From Lautropia dentalis (GTDB taxonomy: Bacteria > Pseudomonadota > Gammaproteobacteria > Burkholderiales > Burkholderiaceae_E), in NCBI RefSeq assembly GCF_003892345.1, contig NZ_RRUE01000002.1, positions 1,506,619 to 1,570,618 of the forward strand: DNA of 64,000 nucleotides. The letters run 5' to 3'. The notes under the pieces are model-generated. The model worked only from the letters and a program-made list of their open reading frames with translations, ran no database searches and had not been told where the DNA came from. Below are positions 17,384-26,621 of the stretch, piece after piece. The position numbers and the translations under genes were made by a program. Position 1 is the first letter of the stretch. Each line of letters starts with the position of its first letter.

Positions 17384-19453
17384 TCAGCGATCCGCGCCTG
17401 ATGCCGGTGCGGCCCGGAATTTTCGCGCGAGCAGCGTACCGGCGGCCATCAGGGCTGCCGACAGCAGCCACAGCGCCAGATTGCCGCCCAGCCGGGCGTA
17501 GGGGGTGAGTCCGGTGTGCCCCTGTACGGTGGCACGCAGTGTGCCTTCCTGGTGCGTGGGCAGCTGTGCCTGTACGTGCCCGTGAGCATCGATGACGGCG
17601 GTGGTGCCGGTGTTGGTGGCCCGGATGATCGGGCGGGCGGTTTCCAGGGCCCGCATGCGGGCGATCTGCAGGTGCTGGGGCAGCGCGTGGGAGTTGCCGA
17701 ACCAGCCCAGATTGGTCAGGTTGGCGAGGATGGTGGCGCCTGTGCCGGAGGCATCACCGGCAGTCGATGCAGCCGCCGTGTCCCGGCCTGTGTGCTCGCG
17801 GTCCGGCGTGGTCCGTTCCGGGTGTTCGTGTCCGGGGGCCTGCTGTGCTGAAGGGGATGCGGGGTGCTGGTCCCGCACCTGGTCCAGCAGTTCCTCGCCG
17901 AAGATGTCTTCGTAGCAGATGTCGAAGCCGATGCGCTGGTCCTTCAGGTCCAGCAGGGGTTGCTGGGGGGATCCACGCATCTGGTCGCCCAGCGGGACCT
18001 GCATGATGGCCATGAACCAGTGGAAACCCTCGGGGATGAATTCACCGAAGGGGACGAGGTGGCGCTTGTCGTAGTGGTAGCGACCGGAACGGTCGATGGA
18101 ACCGGCGGCCGACGGGCCGAGAATCGACTCACGGGTGAAGACCTCGACGCTGTTGCTGACCTGCCATTGCCAGGCGTCCTGGGCGTGGGTGTCTGCCGCC
18201 TTTGCAACGGATGCCTCCATATCTTTCCCGGAGGCGTGTTCCCCGGAAGCCCGTTCTCCTGATATCTGCTCCCCTGATGCAGGTTCCTCTGCCTGTTCCT
18301 CCGAAGCACGCTTTCCTGAAGCATGCGCATGGGCATTGGTGGTATTGGTGGTACTGGCGGTATTGGCGGTATTGGCGGTATTGGCGGTATTGGCGGTATT
18401 GGCGGTATTGGCGGTATTGGCGGTATTGGCGGCATTCTGCGCCGTGCCGGGTTTGTGTGTGCCGGGCACGCGTACCAGGCCGAAGCGTGGCAGGCCCAGC
18501 GCCACGGTGCTGTCGGTGTCGAAGATGAACTGGTAGAGCCGTTGCTTGAGGCTGGATTCGGTGTTGTCCCAGCGGGTGGTCCAGGCCGTTTCGGGCAGCA
18601 GGATGAGGTCGGCCGGGGCGTTTTCGATCATCTGCAGGTACTGGTGTCGGGCCAGTGCCGCTGTTTCTGGATCGAATTTCATGGCCTGCGGTACGTTGCC
18701 CTGCAGCAGGCTGACGCTCAGCGGCTTCCCGGCGGGAATGCTCCATGCGTGTTTCCCCAGTACGGTGCCCAGACCCAGCAGGGCAACGGAGACGAGGCAT
18801 GGCACCATCAGGGGCAGGATGGGGGGCGTTGGTGCTGGCGTGTGCCGTGTCAGCACGTGCTGCAGGGGCACGGCAGCACTGGCTGCGATGAAGCTGGTGA
18901 CCAGTGTCACGAGGTAGACGCCGCCCACCGGCGCAAAACCGGCGAGGGGGCTGTCGATCTGTGCGTAGCCAATACCGAGCCATGGAAATCCGGTCAGCAC
19001 CCAACCGCGGGCCAGCTCCGCCAGGGTGAGGGCACCGGAAAAAGTGAGGACGAAGGGCCAGGGGGCCAGGTGGTTGCGTCTGCAAAACAGTGCGCCCAGC
19101 GCCGGGTACAGGCCCAGATAGGAGGAAAACAGCACGACGGCCACCGCGGCCAGCGGTGCGGGAACGCCGCCGTAGTCGTGCATGCTGATGTAGACCCAGC
19201 CCACGCCCGCGCTGAACCAGCCGATGCCGAACAGCAGCCCCGTCAGAAACCCCCCGCCCCGCAGGACCAGCAGGGCAAAGCCAGTGAGTACGGCCAGCTG
19301 CAGCCAGCCATTGCCCCAGGGGGCGAAGGTAAAGGCGTGGGCCACGCCCAGCAGCAGGGCCAGCAGGCCCTGTATGAGCGGTCTGCGGGAGGAGAAAGGG
19401 GTAAAAGCAGTGGGCATCGGCGTAACCGGTCGGGGCAACCTGAAAGCCGGCAT
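17384..19453 (-). CDS. lnt: apolipoprotein N-acyltransferase with repeat-built insertions
   Basis: 689 residues against about 510-550 for typical Lnt. N-terminal membrane helices occupy residues 25-240. The nitrilase-fold domain shows the catalytic glutamate (LLPETAW), lysine (KRHLVPFGEFIP) and cysteine (GFDICYEDIFGEEL). It transfers the third acyl chain to lipoproteins at the inner membrane. Two insertions interrupt the periplasmic domain: one at about residues 335-430 with an Asn-Thr-Ala tandem repeat and Ser/Glu-rich tail, and one just after the cysteine region (Pro/Ser/Thr/Glu-rich). A second start at 19417 is possible. The gene order phoH-ybeY-lnt is conserved, but no corC lies between. 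Confidence 0.9.
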   Translation of the reverse strand: MPAFRLPRPVTPMPTAFTPFSSRRPLIQGLLALLLGVAHAFTFAPWGNGWLQLAVLTGFALLVLRGGGFLTGLLFGIGWFSAGVGWVYISMHDYGGVPAPLAAVAVVLFSSYLGLYPALGALFCRRNHLAPWPFVLTFSGALTLAELARGWVLTGFPWLGIGYAQIDSPLAGFAPVGGVYLVTLVTSFIAASAAVPLQHVLTRHTPAPTPPILPLMVPCLVSVALLGLGTVLGKHAWSIPAGKPLSVSLLQGNVPQAMKFDPETAALARHQYLQMIENAPADLILLPETAWTTRWDNTESSLKQRLYQFIFDTDSTVALGLPRFGLVRVPGTHKPGTAQNAANTANTANTANTANTANTANTANTASTTNTTNAHAHASGKRASEEQAEEPASGEQISGERASGEHASGKDMEASVAKAADTHAQDAWQWQVSNSVEVFTRESILGPSAAGSIDRSGRYHYDKRHLVPFGEFIPEGFHWFMAIMQVPLGDQMRGSPQQPLLDLKDQRIGFDICYEDIFGEELLDQVRDQHPASPSAQQAPGHEHPERTTPDREHTGRDTAAASTAGDASGTGATILANLTNLGWFGNSHALPQHLQIARMRALETARPIIRATNTGTTAVIDAHGHVQAQLPTHQEGTLRATVQGHTGLTPYARLGGNLALWLLSAALMAAGTLLARKFRAAPASGADR
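18332..18439. repeat. 9-bp tandem repeat inside lnt
   Basis: Eight perfect copies of GGTATTGGC (plus strand) lie at 18359-18430, with imperfect copies on both sides. The unit is a multiple of three, so copy-number change would alter protein length without a frameshift. Confidence 0.95.
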
Positions 19454-19566
19454 TATTCCAGAGGTTGACCATCACGCAGGCCGTGCCTGCAGCCGCTCGG
19501 GCGGCTGGTAAAACTGGTCAAATGCGGGGGGCGTGCCCGCCGATGGCAGGGGGTTGCCGGCCGATC

Positions 19567-20046
19567 CTATTCTTCGGGTAGCTGGTACGGGTCGCGGATG
19601 CGAAAGCGTTTGAGCAGGGCGACTTCGGCAGCCTCCATGTCGGCTGCTTCTTCGTCCGTGAGGTGGTCCATGCCGTGGGCGTGCAGTACGCCATGGATGA
19701 CCAGGTGCGCGAGATGGTTGCGCAGCGGCTTGTGCTGTTCGGCCGCTTCCCGTTCCAGCACGGGCAGGCAGATGACGATGTCGGCCTGCACGATGGGCTC
19801 GTGGGCGTAGTCGAAGGTCAGGACGTTGGTGGGGCTGTTCTTGCCGCGGTACTGGTGATTCAGTACCTGACTTTCCTCCAGGCCGACGAAGCGCAAGACG
19901 ATTTCGGCATCGGCGCGCAGGGCGGCCTGCACCCAGCGGCGCAGCTGGGGGCGTGCCACGGGCAGGGCGTCGATGCCGAGGGTGTCTTCATCGATCTGGA
20001 CCTGCAGGGACAGGTGGTGAGCGGGGTGCGAAATGTGGTTTTTCAT
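19567..20046 (-). CDS. ybeY: endoribonuclease YbeY (rRNA maturation)
   Basis: 159 residues from the ATG at 20046. The metal-binding motif HGVLHAHGMDH is intact near residue 125, preceded by SPTNVLTFDY and DIVICLPVLEREA as expected. YbeY is a zinc-dependent RNase that takes part in 16S rRNA 3'-end maturation and ribosome quality control. It lies between phoH and lnt on the same strand. A TTG at 20091 would add 15 residues but falls inside an inverted-repeat arm, so the ATG is preferred. Confidence 0.92.
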   Translation of the reverse strand: MKNHISHPAHHLSLQVQIDEDTLGIDALPVARPQLRRWVQAALRADAEIVLRFVGLEESQVLNHQYRGKNSPTNVLTFDYAHEPIVQADIVICLPVLEREAAEQHKPLRNHLAHLVIHGVLHAHGMDHLTDEEAADMEAAEVALLKRFRIRDPYQLPEE

Positions 20047-20074
20047 GTGGGGGCAGCACGGGGACGAAAGAGCC

Positions 20075-20242
20075 CTGGGGAGTTTCTGCAAAAGTCCTGC
20101 GGCACTTTGGCCTTCATGCCCGGGCGATCCAGCGTGTTGTCATTTGCTGCCAATGGCCCTGCTGCTGTCGGGAAATGGTGTCTTCTGACTCATTCTGGTC
20201 CCGGGTCCAGCGCGCTCGCAGACTTTTGCAGAAGCTCCCCGG
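20075..20242. repeat. inverted-repeat element between phoH and ybeY
   Basis: The 22-bp arms 20075-20096 and 20221-20242 are inverted copies with two mismatches (ctggggag.ttctgcaaaag type). They enclose 124 bp with no gene. The element fills nearly the whole phoH-ybeY spacer. It could be a MITE-like insertion or a long regulatory stem. Confidence 0.6.
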
Positions 20243-20248
20243 AATTCC

Positions 20249-21247
20249 CTAGTGCTCCGGTACGGGGCGCTTGCGGTTCTCGACGTGTTTCTCGTAGGCC
20301 TCGACGATGCGGGCCACCAGCGGGTGGCGGATCACGTCGCCGGATTCGAAACGGTTGAAGGCGATGCCCTTGACGTTCTTCAGCACGCGCTGGGCCTGCA
20401 CGAGACCGCTCTTTTTGGGCGCAGGCAGGTCGATCTGGGTGATGTCGCCGGTGATGACGGCCTTCGAGCCGAAGCCGATGCGGGTGAGGAACATCTTCAT
20501 CTGCTCGGGCGTGGTGTTCTGGGCCTCGTCCAGAATGATGAAGGCGTTGGACAGCGTGCGGCCGCGCATGTAGGCCAGCGGAGCGATTTCGATCTGCTGG
20601 CGTTCGATGAGTTTGGCCACGCGTTCGTGGCCCATCAGCTCGTTGAGGGCGTCGAAGAGCGGGCGCAGGTAGGGATCGATCTTCTGGGTGAGATCGCCGG
20701 GCAGGAAGCCCAGGCGCTCGCCGGCCTCGACGGCGGGACGGGTGAGAATGATGCGTTCGACCTGGTCGCGGTCCAGCGCGTCGATGGCGCAGGCCACGGC
20801 AAGGAAGGTCTTGCCGGTGCCGGCCGGGCCGATGCCGAAGGACAGGTCGTGCGCCAGGATGTTCTTCAGGTACTTGCGCTGGTTGGGGGTACGCCCCTGC
20901 ACCTCGCCGCGGCGGGTGCGGAAGGTGGGGTTGTCGGGCGACTGCGGGGGTAGCGCTTCGGTGACCGGCAGGTCGGCCGGGCTGCTGTGACGGGATTCGA
21001 TGATGGCCAGTTGAAGCTCCTCGTTGCTGAGGGGGTGACGGCGGGCGTGGTAGAGCCTGTCCAGCAGGCGGGCGGTGCGGGCCGGGGCGGTTTCATCGCC
21101 TTCGATGGTGAAGGTGCTGCCGCGCCGGGTGATGCGCACGTCCAGCGCGCTTTCGATGGTGCGCAGGTTGGCGTCGAGCGCGCCGCACAGGCTGGCCAGC
21201 CGGGCGTTGTCGGGTTCGTCGATGGAGAATTGGGCCTGGACGGGCAT
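20249..21247 (-). CDS. phoH: PhoH-like ATPase
   Basis: 332 residues from the ATG at 21247. A KH-like N-terminal part (residues about 15-75) is followed by the PhoH ATPase domain with Walker [10 protein letters not shown] and Walker [11 protein letters not shown], then [10 protein letters not shown]. In E. coli the ortholog YbeZ binds YbeY and supports rRNA processing; the same gene order here supports that role. It ends 203 bp before ybeY, with an inverted-repeat element in the gap. Confidence 0.92.
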   Translation of the reverse strand: MPVQAQFSIDEPDNARLASLCGALDANLRTIESALDVRITRRGSTFTIEGDETAPARTARLLDRLYHARRHPLSNEELQLAIIESRHSSPADLPVTEALPPQSPDNPTFRTRRGEVQGRTPNQRKYLKNILAHDLSFGIGPAGTGKTFLAVACAIDALDRDQVERIILTRPAVEAGERLGFLPGDLTQKIDPYLRPLFDALNELMGHERVAKLIERQQIEIAPLAYMRGRTLSNAFIILDEAQNTTPEQMKMFLTRIGFGSKAVITGDITQIDLPAPKKSGLVQAQRVLKNVKGIAFNRFESGDVIRHPLVARIVEAYEKHVENRKRPVPEH

Positions 21248-21400
21248 GGAGGGTGCTTTAGGGGGGGGCAGTGCTGACCGGGAGGAGAAACCTTTGTCCA
21301 ATTGTAGCGGGCAGCCGTGCCGTGCAGGCGGGCGCGCTACCCATGTTGTCTGGCATGAGGTGGGGCGGCTCCTCTGGCAAGGCGGCTGCCTTGCCTGCGT

Positions 21401-21461
21401 GGTGCCCTGTCGGCACACGGCTGAGGTCAGCACGTGGACGAATGAGTCCATGACGCGTTCT
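21401..21461 (+). repeat. dispersed intergenic repeat, long copy 6
   Basis: A full-length form of about 61 bp. It begins with a small stem-loop (GTGCC-ctgtc-GGCAC), then a variable 20 bp, then the core GGACGAATGAGTCCATGAC. It is alignable end to end with 40379-40440 (opposite strand). Confidence 0.8.
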
Positions 21462-21478
21462 GCACACGACCGGGGCTC

Positions 21479-21508
21479 GCGCGGGGACGAACAGGCTCGC
21501 GACACGCA
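21479..21508 (+). repeat. dispersed intergenic repeat, degenerate copy 7
   Basis: GGGGACGAACAGGCTCGCGACACGC keeps the left half of the core and the ACACGC end. It follows copy 6 directly, upstream of phoH. Confidence 0.5.
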
Positions 21509-21533
21509 CCCGTTCATGGTGCGGACGGGGCAA

Positions 21534-24500
21534 TCAGGGTGTTTCCCGCTTCATCACCGCCACGCCGTGGATGGTGTCGGTTTCGCCGCTGTGCTTCGGG
21601 TTGGTGACGGTGTAGCCAAAGCCCATCTGGGTGGCGTTGTCCCCGAAGAAGCCACCGTTGATGGCCGCCCGGCAGTCGCCGGTGCCGCATTGCATGGCGT
21701 CGCTGCTGCCCTGCGAACGGACGCGCAGATCCCCGGTGAAGGTGTTGGGGCTCTGCATGCGCAGGTTGGTGGTGCCGATCTGGCTCAGGCGCCCCTGGGC
21801 ATCGAAGCGGGCGCCGTCGGTGGTCATGCGGTAGTGCTGGTCGCTGCCGAACTTCAGTTCGCCGTCCAGCGCGATCTGGGTGCCGGTGCCGGGGGCGAAC
21901 TGCACGAGGCCCTGGCCGGTGAAGGTGCCGGGCTGCACGCCGCCCTTGCTGAAGGTGGGGGCGGTGGCGCCGGACAGGGTGTAGCGGGCCGTGCCGGTGG
22001 TGGGCATGGTGACGGTGGGGACACCGGCCAGATAGTGGATGCCGCGGGTCTGCTGCAGCTGGTTGTCCAGATCCATCAGCAGCAGGGTCAGACGTACGCT
22101 GCCCTGGCTGAAGCGCCCCCAGGTGACGGCGCCTTCATGGCCGGCCTCGGTGGTGTCGGCCATGTCGAAGTTCATGCAGTTGCCGAGGATGCCGCAGGGG
22201 CCGATTCGCTGTGGACGCAAGTCACTGCCCAGCCGGATGGCGGGGGCGGTGTCGCCCACGGTGTAGTTGAAGGGCCAGGGGGCGTTGGCGGTGATCAGGC
22301 GCAGGCTGCCGGCCGCGTGGCTGCCGGTGCCGAGGGTGGATGGCAGGGCAGGTGGCGCGGGCGGGGGCACCGGGACGGGAACAGGGGCCGGGATGGGAGT
22401 CGGGACAGGTGCCGGCTCTGGCAGGGGGGCGGGCGCCGGGGCCGGCTGGGGTGTTGGTGCCGGTGCGGGCTGTGGTGCCGGTGAGGGCGCAGGAGCGGGT
22501 TGCGGTGCCGGCACGGGGGTAGGCACCGGACCGGGCGACGGTTCGGGCGTGGGAACCGGTTCCGGCGAAGGCGCCGGCACTGGCGAGGGGGTTGGCGCAG
22601 GGGCGGGATCCGGTGCCGGTTGCGGGCCGGGGGCTGGTTGTGGACCGGGCACGGGGGTGGGGGCCGGCGCAGGCGGTGTGACCGGGTCGGTGGGGGCCGG
22701 TGCGGGCGATGGCGGGATGACCGGATCGGCCGGAGATGGAGCGGGTTCCGGAGACGGCACGGGTGCAGGGCCGGGCGCCGGCACGGGGGCAGGCTCCGGA
22801 GCAGGTTCGGGGGCCGGGGGGCGCGGGCGTGCCGGTTCCGGGTTGTCGGGCAGATCGGGTTCGACGGGAACGACCGGCAGGGGCGATGGAACCGGTGACG
22901 GAGCGGGCACAGGTTCCGGCGCCGGGACCGGGCCGGGGGCTGGTTGAGGGATTGGCTCGGGTCCGGGAATGGGGGCAGGCTGGGGCACAGGCCCTGGGGC
23001 CGGCACGGGCGAGGGAGCGGGTGTCGGGGCGGGCGCAGGTGTCGGTGTGGGTACCGGGACGGGCGTGGGAGCAGGCGCAGGCGTGGGCTCTGGTGTCGGA
23101 GCTGGGGCCGGGTTGGGCGTGGGGGCCGGAGCCGGCGTGGGCGTCGTGCCGGGAGAGGGCACGGGAGCCGGAGCGGGCTGCGGTGCCGGCGCGGGTTCGG
23201 GCTTTGGTGTGGGCCGTGGTGCCGGCTGTGGCGCCGGCGTGGGACGCACGGGTGTGACGGGCGCCGTGGCAGGCGGCTGGGCGTCCGGACGTCTGGATGG
23301 CTGGGGGATGGAAATCTGTGGCAGCCCCAGATTGCCGGCAGGCAGGACGCTCTTCGGGCTGGACACTGCCGTCTGGAACGTGTTGCCTGCCGCTTGGGAT
23401 GCACCGGATGAGGCGCTGTTGCTGGACAGGCTGTCACCGGACGAGCCGTCGCTGGACGTGGTTCCGGTTGACGTGGTGTCGCTGGACGTGGTGCCGGTAG
23501 ACGAGCCGTCGTCAGACGCAGTGGACCCGGCCTGTGTGGAATCGCCGGTGGTCTGCGCGCTTTCGTCTGCTTTCTGCTCGGCATCGCGCTCCTGCTGGGT
23601 GGGCGGGGCGCTGATGACGGGTTTGCGTGTGGTGGGCTGGGGGCGGCTGGTGGCCGAGGCAACCCAGGTGGCGCGGCCGGCGCCGATATCGATGGCGCCG
23701 GCGCCATTGAAGACGCGTACGCGACCGTGACTGACGGCCACGTTCAGGCCGTCCTGCTGGCCCGGCTGGCAGTGTGGGCTGCAGTGGGTTTCCTGTACGA
23801 GAAACTCGGTACCCCGGATGCCGATGGTGGCGGTGGGCGTGTCGAGCCGGAAGTCGTCGGGGTTCTTCTTGCCGATGGCGCCGGAGATGGCCCGCAGGGT
23901 GCCTTCGAGCAGGCTGTAGAAGCTGCGCTGGCGGTCTTCTCCATAGGCGTACTGGTCGATGCGGAACTGTGACCGGGGCTGCAGCGAGACCAGCGCACCG
24001 TCACGGAAGCGGATCTGCGCCCGGCCGTGGGCGCCGGTGATGATCATCTGGCCGGCATGAAGCCAGTCGCCGGCCTGGGCGGTTCTGATGGACTGTCCGG
24101 TGGTCGGTGTGGAGGATGGGGAATCCCTGGTGGACGATGTGGCAGATGGGGATACCCCGGTGGATGCGGCGCCGGTATGGGCGACGCCGGAGGCTGCCGA
24201 TGCCTGCCCGGACGCCGGTGGGACGCTCTGGATATCGACGATGCGCACGTCGCCGCTGGCCATGATGAGACGGCCGGCGGCGAGGGGCGCAGCGGCGGGG
24301 GCCGGCGGGGGCAGGTTGCCCGGCTGGCCGAGTGCAAGGGCATGACCCGGCGGCATGGCCAGGGCGAGGATCGGCAGGCCGATCTGCAGCAGGCGGCGGG
24401 GGTGCCAGGCGGGACTCCAGACGGAAGCTCTGGTGCCAGACCAGGCGGAGGTTCTGGCCGGGGTCCAGACGGAGGTCGCGGGCGGCAGGGGGGCAAACCG

Positions 24501-24665
24501 TGCGGACACGGTGCAGCCGCAGCGCGTGCTGCAGCAGGAGGGATCAGGTCCCTGGCTGTCCGGATTGCGGGGTTGCGCCACGACGGGTCCACCACATGGT
24601 GCGAAAGAGAGAGGAGGAGGATCTGCGCGGGCGTTGCGGTGCAAGGCACGAGGGATGGTGCACAT
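21534..24665 (-). CDS. FecR-domain protein with long Pro/Ala stalk and TbpB-like C-terminal barrel
   Basis: Up to 1043 residues. The order is a hydrophobic export segment (about residues 90-112), a FecR domain (about 160-320: GDWLHAGQMIITGAHGRAQI, SLLEGTLRAISGAIG, TPTATIGIRGTEFLV), a Ser/Thr/Gly region, some 300 residues of Pro-Ala-Thr repeats (coded by 22340-23260), and a C-terminal beta domain resembling the transferrin-binding-protein-B barrel and related Slam substrates (INGGFFGDNATQMGFGY, then GVAVMKR). The true start is uncertain: the ATG at 24665 lies far upstream of the export segment and no good ribosome site is visible. No lipobox is seen. The Slam-like gene upstream on the same strand suggests surface display or release. 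Confidence 0.75.
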   Translation of the reverse strand: MCTIPRALHRNARADPPPLSFAPCGGPVVAQPRNPDSQGPDPSCCSTRCGCTVSARFAPLPPATSVWTPARTSAWSGTRASVWSPAWHPRRLLQIGLPILALAMPPGHALALGQPGNLPPPAPAAAPLAAGRLIMASGDVRIVDIQSVPPASGQASAASGVAHTGAASTGVSPSATSSTRDSPSSTPTTGQSIRTAQAGDWLHAGQMIITGAHGRAQIRFRDGALVSLQPRSQFRIDQYAYGEDRQRSFYSLLEGTLRAISGAIGKKNPDDFRLDTPTATIGIRGTEFLVQETHCSPHCQPGQQDGLNVAVSHGRVRVFNGAGAIDIGAGRATWVASATSRPQPTTRKPVISAPPTQQERDAEQKADESAQTTGDSTQAGSTASDDGSSTGTTSSDTTSTGTTSSDGSSGDSLSSNSASSGASQAAGNTFQTAVSSPKSVLPAGNLGLPQISIPQPSRRPDAQPPATAPVTPVRPTPAPQPAPRPTPKPEPAPAPQPAPAPVPSPGTTPTPAPAPTPNPAPAPTPEPTPAPAPTPVPVPTPTPAPAPTPAPSPVPAPGPVPQPAPIPGPEPIPQPAPGPVPAPEPVPAPSPVPSPLPVVPVEPDLPDNPEPARPRPPAPEPAPEPAPVPAPGPAPVPSPEPAPSPADPVIPPSPAPAPTDPVTPPAPAPTPVPGPQPAPGPQPAPDPAPAPTPSPVPAPSPEPVPTPEPSPGPVPTPVPAPQPAPAPSPAPQPAPAPTPQPAPAPAPLPEPAPVPTPIPAPVPVPVPPPAPPALPSTLGTGSHAAGSLRLITANAPWPFNYTVGDTAPAIRLGSDLRPQRIGPCGILGNCMNFDMADTTEAGHEGAVTWGRFSQGSVRLTLLLMDLDNQLQQTRGIHYLAGVPTVTMPTTGTARYTLSGATAPTFSKGGVQPGTFTGQGLVQFAPGTGTQIALDGELKFGSDQHYRMTTDGARFDAQGRLSQIGTTNLRMQSPNTFTGDLRVRSQGSSDAMQCGTGDCRAAINGGFFGDNATQMGFGYTVTNPKHSGETDTIHGVAVMKRETP
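22340..23260 (-). repeat. Pro/Ala-rich low-complexity coding region
   Basis: About 900 bp of degenerate short repeats encode alternating Pro-Ala/Thr/Glu/Val residues, an extended stalk-like segment. The opposite strand reads as Gly-Ala repeats, a shadow. Confidence 0.9.
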
Positions 24666-25035
24666 ACGCGCATGGCCAGGCCGCAGTTGAAGCGAGATCC
24701 TCCCTGGCGCGCATTGTGGTGGGGCAGCCTGTCGCCGGGCAGGGGGATGGGGGCCGGTTGTCGACCGTCAGGGGGCGCCGGTCGGGGGCGGGGGATGAAT
24801 GCGGCCGGGCGGCTGGATGGATGGTGGTCTTGCTGTCTGTTCGGCGGGTGTGTTTGTCGCGCAGGAGCGACAGGTGGTCGTGCGCCGTGAACTCCCCTTT
24901 GCAAGGCAGCAGGGGTGCAGAATCCTCGATGGTTTCAAGGCGCTGCCAACACGGTCATGCCGCGCCCAAGGGTAGGGCCTTCGGGCAGGTTCCGGTCGTG
25001 TGTCGCCAGTATGCCCTGCCGGGTGGGGCCGTGTT

Positions 25036-26604
25036 CTACCAGCGGTACTGCACATCCACCAGCAGCTGCGTGCGCCGGAAGTCGTTGGGGGCCAGGGTGG
25101 CGTGGTTGCGGGTGTGGAGCAGCTGGGGGCTGAGGGTGAGCTGCGGGCTGAGCGCATGATCGGCGCCCAGGCGCAGGTCCAGCTGGCGGTCGTGACGGGT
25201 GCGGCCGAAGAGGGGGTCGGGCCCCCGGTGGCGACGTTCTTCCCACTGCAGGCCCAGATTGGCGCGCCAGCGTGCGCCCAGCTCACGCTGCAGGCCCAGC
25301 CGCAGGCCGGCTATCCGGAAGTCGAGCACGGGCAGGGTGTGACGGGGCTGTTCGCGACCGGCATAGGGGTTGGCGATCAGCACCGGGTTGCCACGCGCCC
25401 GGAAGGCATGGGCCCAGGTGGCACCCAGTAGGGTACGGCGGGCGTTGCGCAGGGGCTGGTCGTCGAAGTCCAGCCGGAAGACCTGGGCGTACAGGCCCAG
25501 CTGGTTCCGGGGGTCGGGATCGAACTGCCACTGGCCGAGCAGGCCGGTGGCGCGGCGGAAGCGGCGGTCCTGCAGCCACATCTGCTGCAGATTGAGGGCG
25601 GCCGAGAAACGGTGGGCACCCCGTGTGAGTGCCAGGCCGCTGCCCACGCCGAGGGTGCCGGTGTCCTGCCGGTGCTGGCGGGGGTTGAGGCGCTGGCTGG
25701 CGTTGACGGTGTTTGTCCAGCCGAGGGTGCCGGACAGTGGCAGGGTGTGCTGGAACTGCAGGCCCAGTTCGGCAAAGGGGCTGCCGTGCGGGCGGTTCTC
25801 GTCGAGCGGGGTGAGCACCTGACCATCGTCGATGATCCAGCGGTTGCGGGTGCTGCCGGCGTTGACGTTGCTGTCGTGGCCCGTGGTGAGGTTGAGCGCC
25901 AGCTGCCAGCGGCGCGGGCTGGCACTGTTCTGGCGGGCGATGATGTCCAGATAGCGCTGCACGCTCTCGCGGGCTTCCAGCGGCAGCTGCGGCTGCCGGA
26001 CCAGCTGCTGCAGCACCTGCCGGGCGCTGTCGTGTTCGCCCAGAGCCAGATAGGCGCGGGTCAGTTCGGTACGTGCGGCGGTGTCGTCGGGATGGGCATC
26101 CAGCACCCGTTCCAGTGCCATGACGGCTTCACCGGGGCGCTGGCTGTCCAGGGCAGCCACACCCAGCAGGTAGTCGAAGTCGCGGCTGCCGGCGTAGGTC
26201 CAGGTGTGGGGCTCCAGCAGCCGCCACGCCGCCTCGGGCTGGCGGGGCAGCAGGGCACGCGCCCGGTCGAGCAGGGCCGGCAGGGCGGAGAAACTGCCGG
26301 CCAGCGGTGCTGCACCGGTGGCCGTGTCAGACGGCAGGGCACTACCCTTGCCTGGGACTGTGGGAGAGACGCCGGTTGTGGCTGCGTTGATGATCGTCCG
26401 GGGGCGGGAGACGATCGCCGTGCCAGCGGTCGGCATGTCCCATCCTGCTGGCACGGCCGTTCCTGCACGGACGTTTTTGCTGGCGGAAACGGCCTGTCGT
26501 GTAGTGGCCGTTCCGCTGGTCGTGGTGGTGAACGTCCCGCTGGCCGCCGCGGGAAGGGAGAGCGTGATACATGCCAGGGCAACGGCCAGCGGGACAGGGC
26601 GCAT
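25036..26604 (-). CDS. Slam-like outer-membrane protein (TPR plus DUF560-type barrel)
   Basis: 522 residues. A signal peptide (first 21 residues, ending LPAAAS) is followed by a Thr/Ala-rich linker, TPR-like repeats at about 90-215 (AALDSQRPGEAVMALERVL, TELTRAYLALGEHDSA) and a beta-rich region of about 300 residues ending QLLVDVQYRW, the aromatic end typical of outer-membrane barrels. This is the layout of surface lipoprotein assembly modifiers (Slam), which move TbpB-type proteins to the cell surface. The next gene downstream on the same strand, 370 bp away, ends in a TbpB-like barrel, the expected client. Confidence 0.78.
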   Translation of the reverse strand: MRPVPLAVALACITLSLPAAASGTFTTTTSGTATTRQAVSASKNVRAGTAVPAGWDMPTAGTAIVSRPRTIINAATTGVSPTVPGKGSALPSDTATGAAPLAGSFSALPALLDRARALLPRQPEAAWRLLEPHTWTYAGSRDFDYLLGVAALDSQRPGEAVMALERVLDAHPDDTAARTELTRAYLALGEHDSARQVLQQLVRQPQLPLEARESVQRYLDIIARQNSASPRRWQLALNLTTGHDSNVNAGSTRNRWIIDDGQVLTPLDENRPHGSPFAELGLQFQHTLPLSGTLGWTNTVNASQRLNPRQHRQDTGTLGVGSGLALTRGAHRFSAALNLQQMWLQDRRFRRATGLLGQWQFDPDPRNQLGLYAQVFRLDFDDQPLRNARRTLLGATWAHAFRARGNPVLIANPYAGREQPRHTLPVLDFRIAGLRLGLQRELGARWRANLGLQWEERRHRGPDPLFGRTRHDRQLDLRLGADHALSPQLTLSPQLLHTRNHATLAPNDFRRTQLLVDVQYRW

Positions 26605-26621
26605 GAGAGCTTCGAAGCGGG

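Noticed and set aside
18332..18439. CRISPR-like array
   Set aside because: The 9-bp units are contiguous with no spacers and lie in frame inside lnt.
22267..22947. A plus-strand Gly-Ala repeat protein
   Set aside because: It is the reverse strand of the Pro-Ala stalk of the FecR protein. It has no start context and no flanking domain.
24666..25035. A small gene between the Slam-like gene and the FecR protein
   Set aside because: Open frames here are low-complexity and lack ribosome sites. The region is better read as leader sequence, or as part of an uncertain FecR start.
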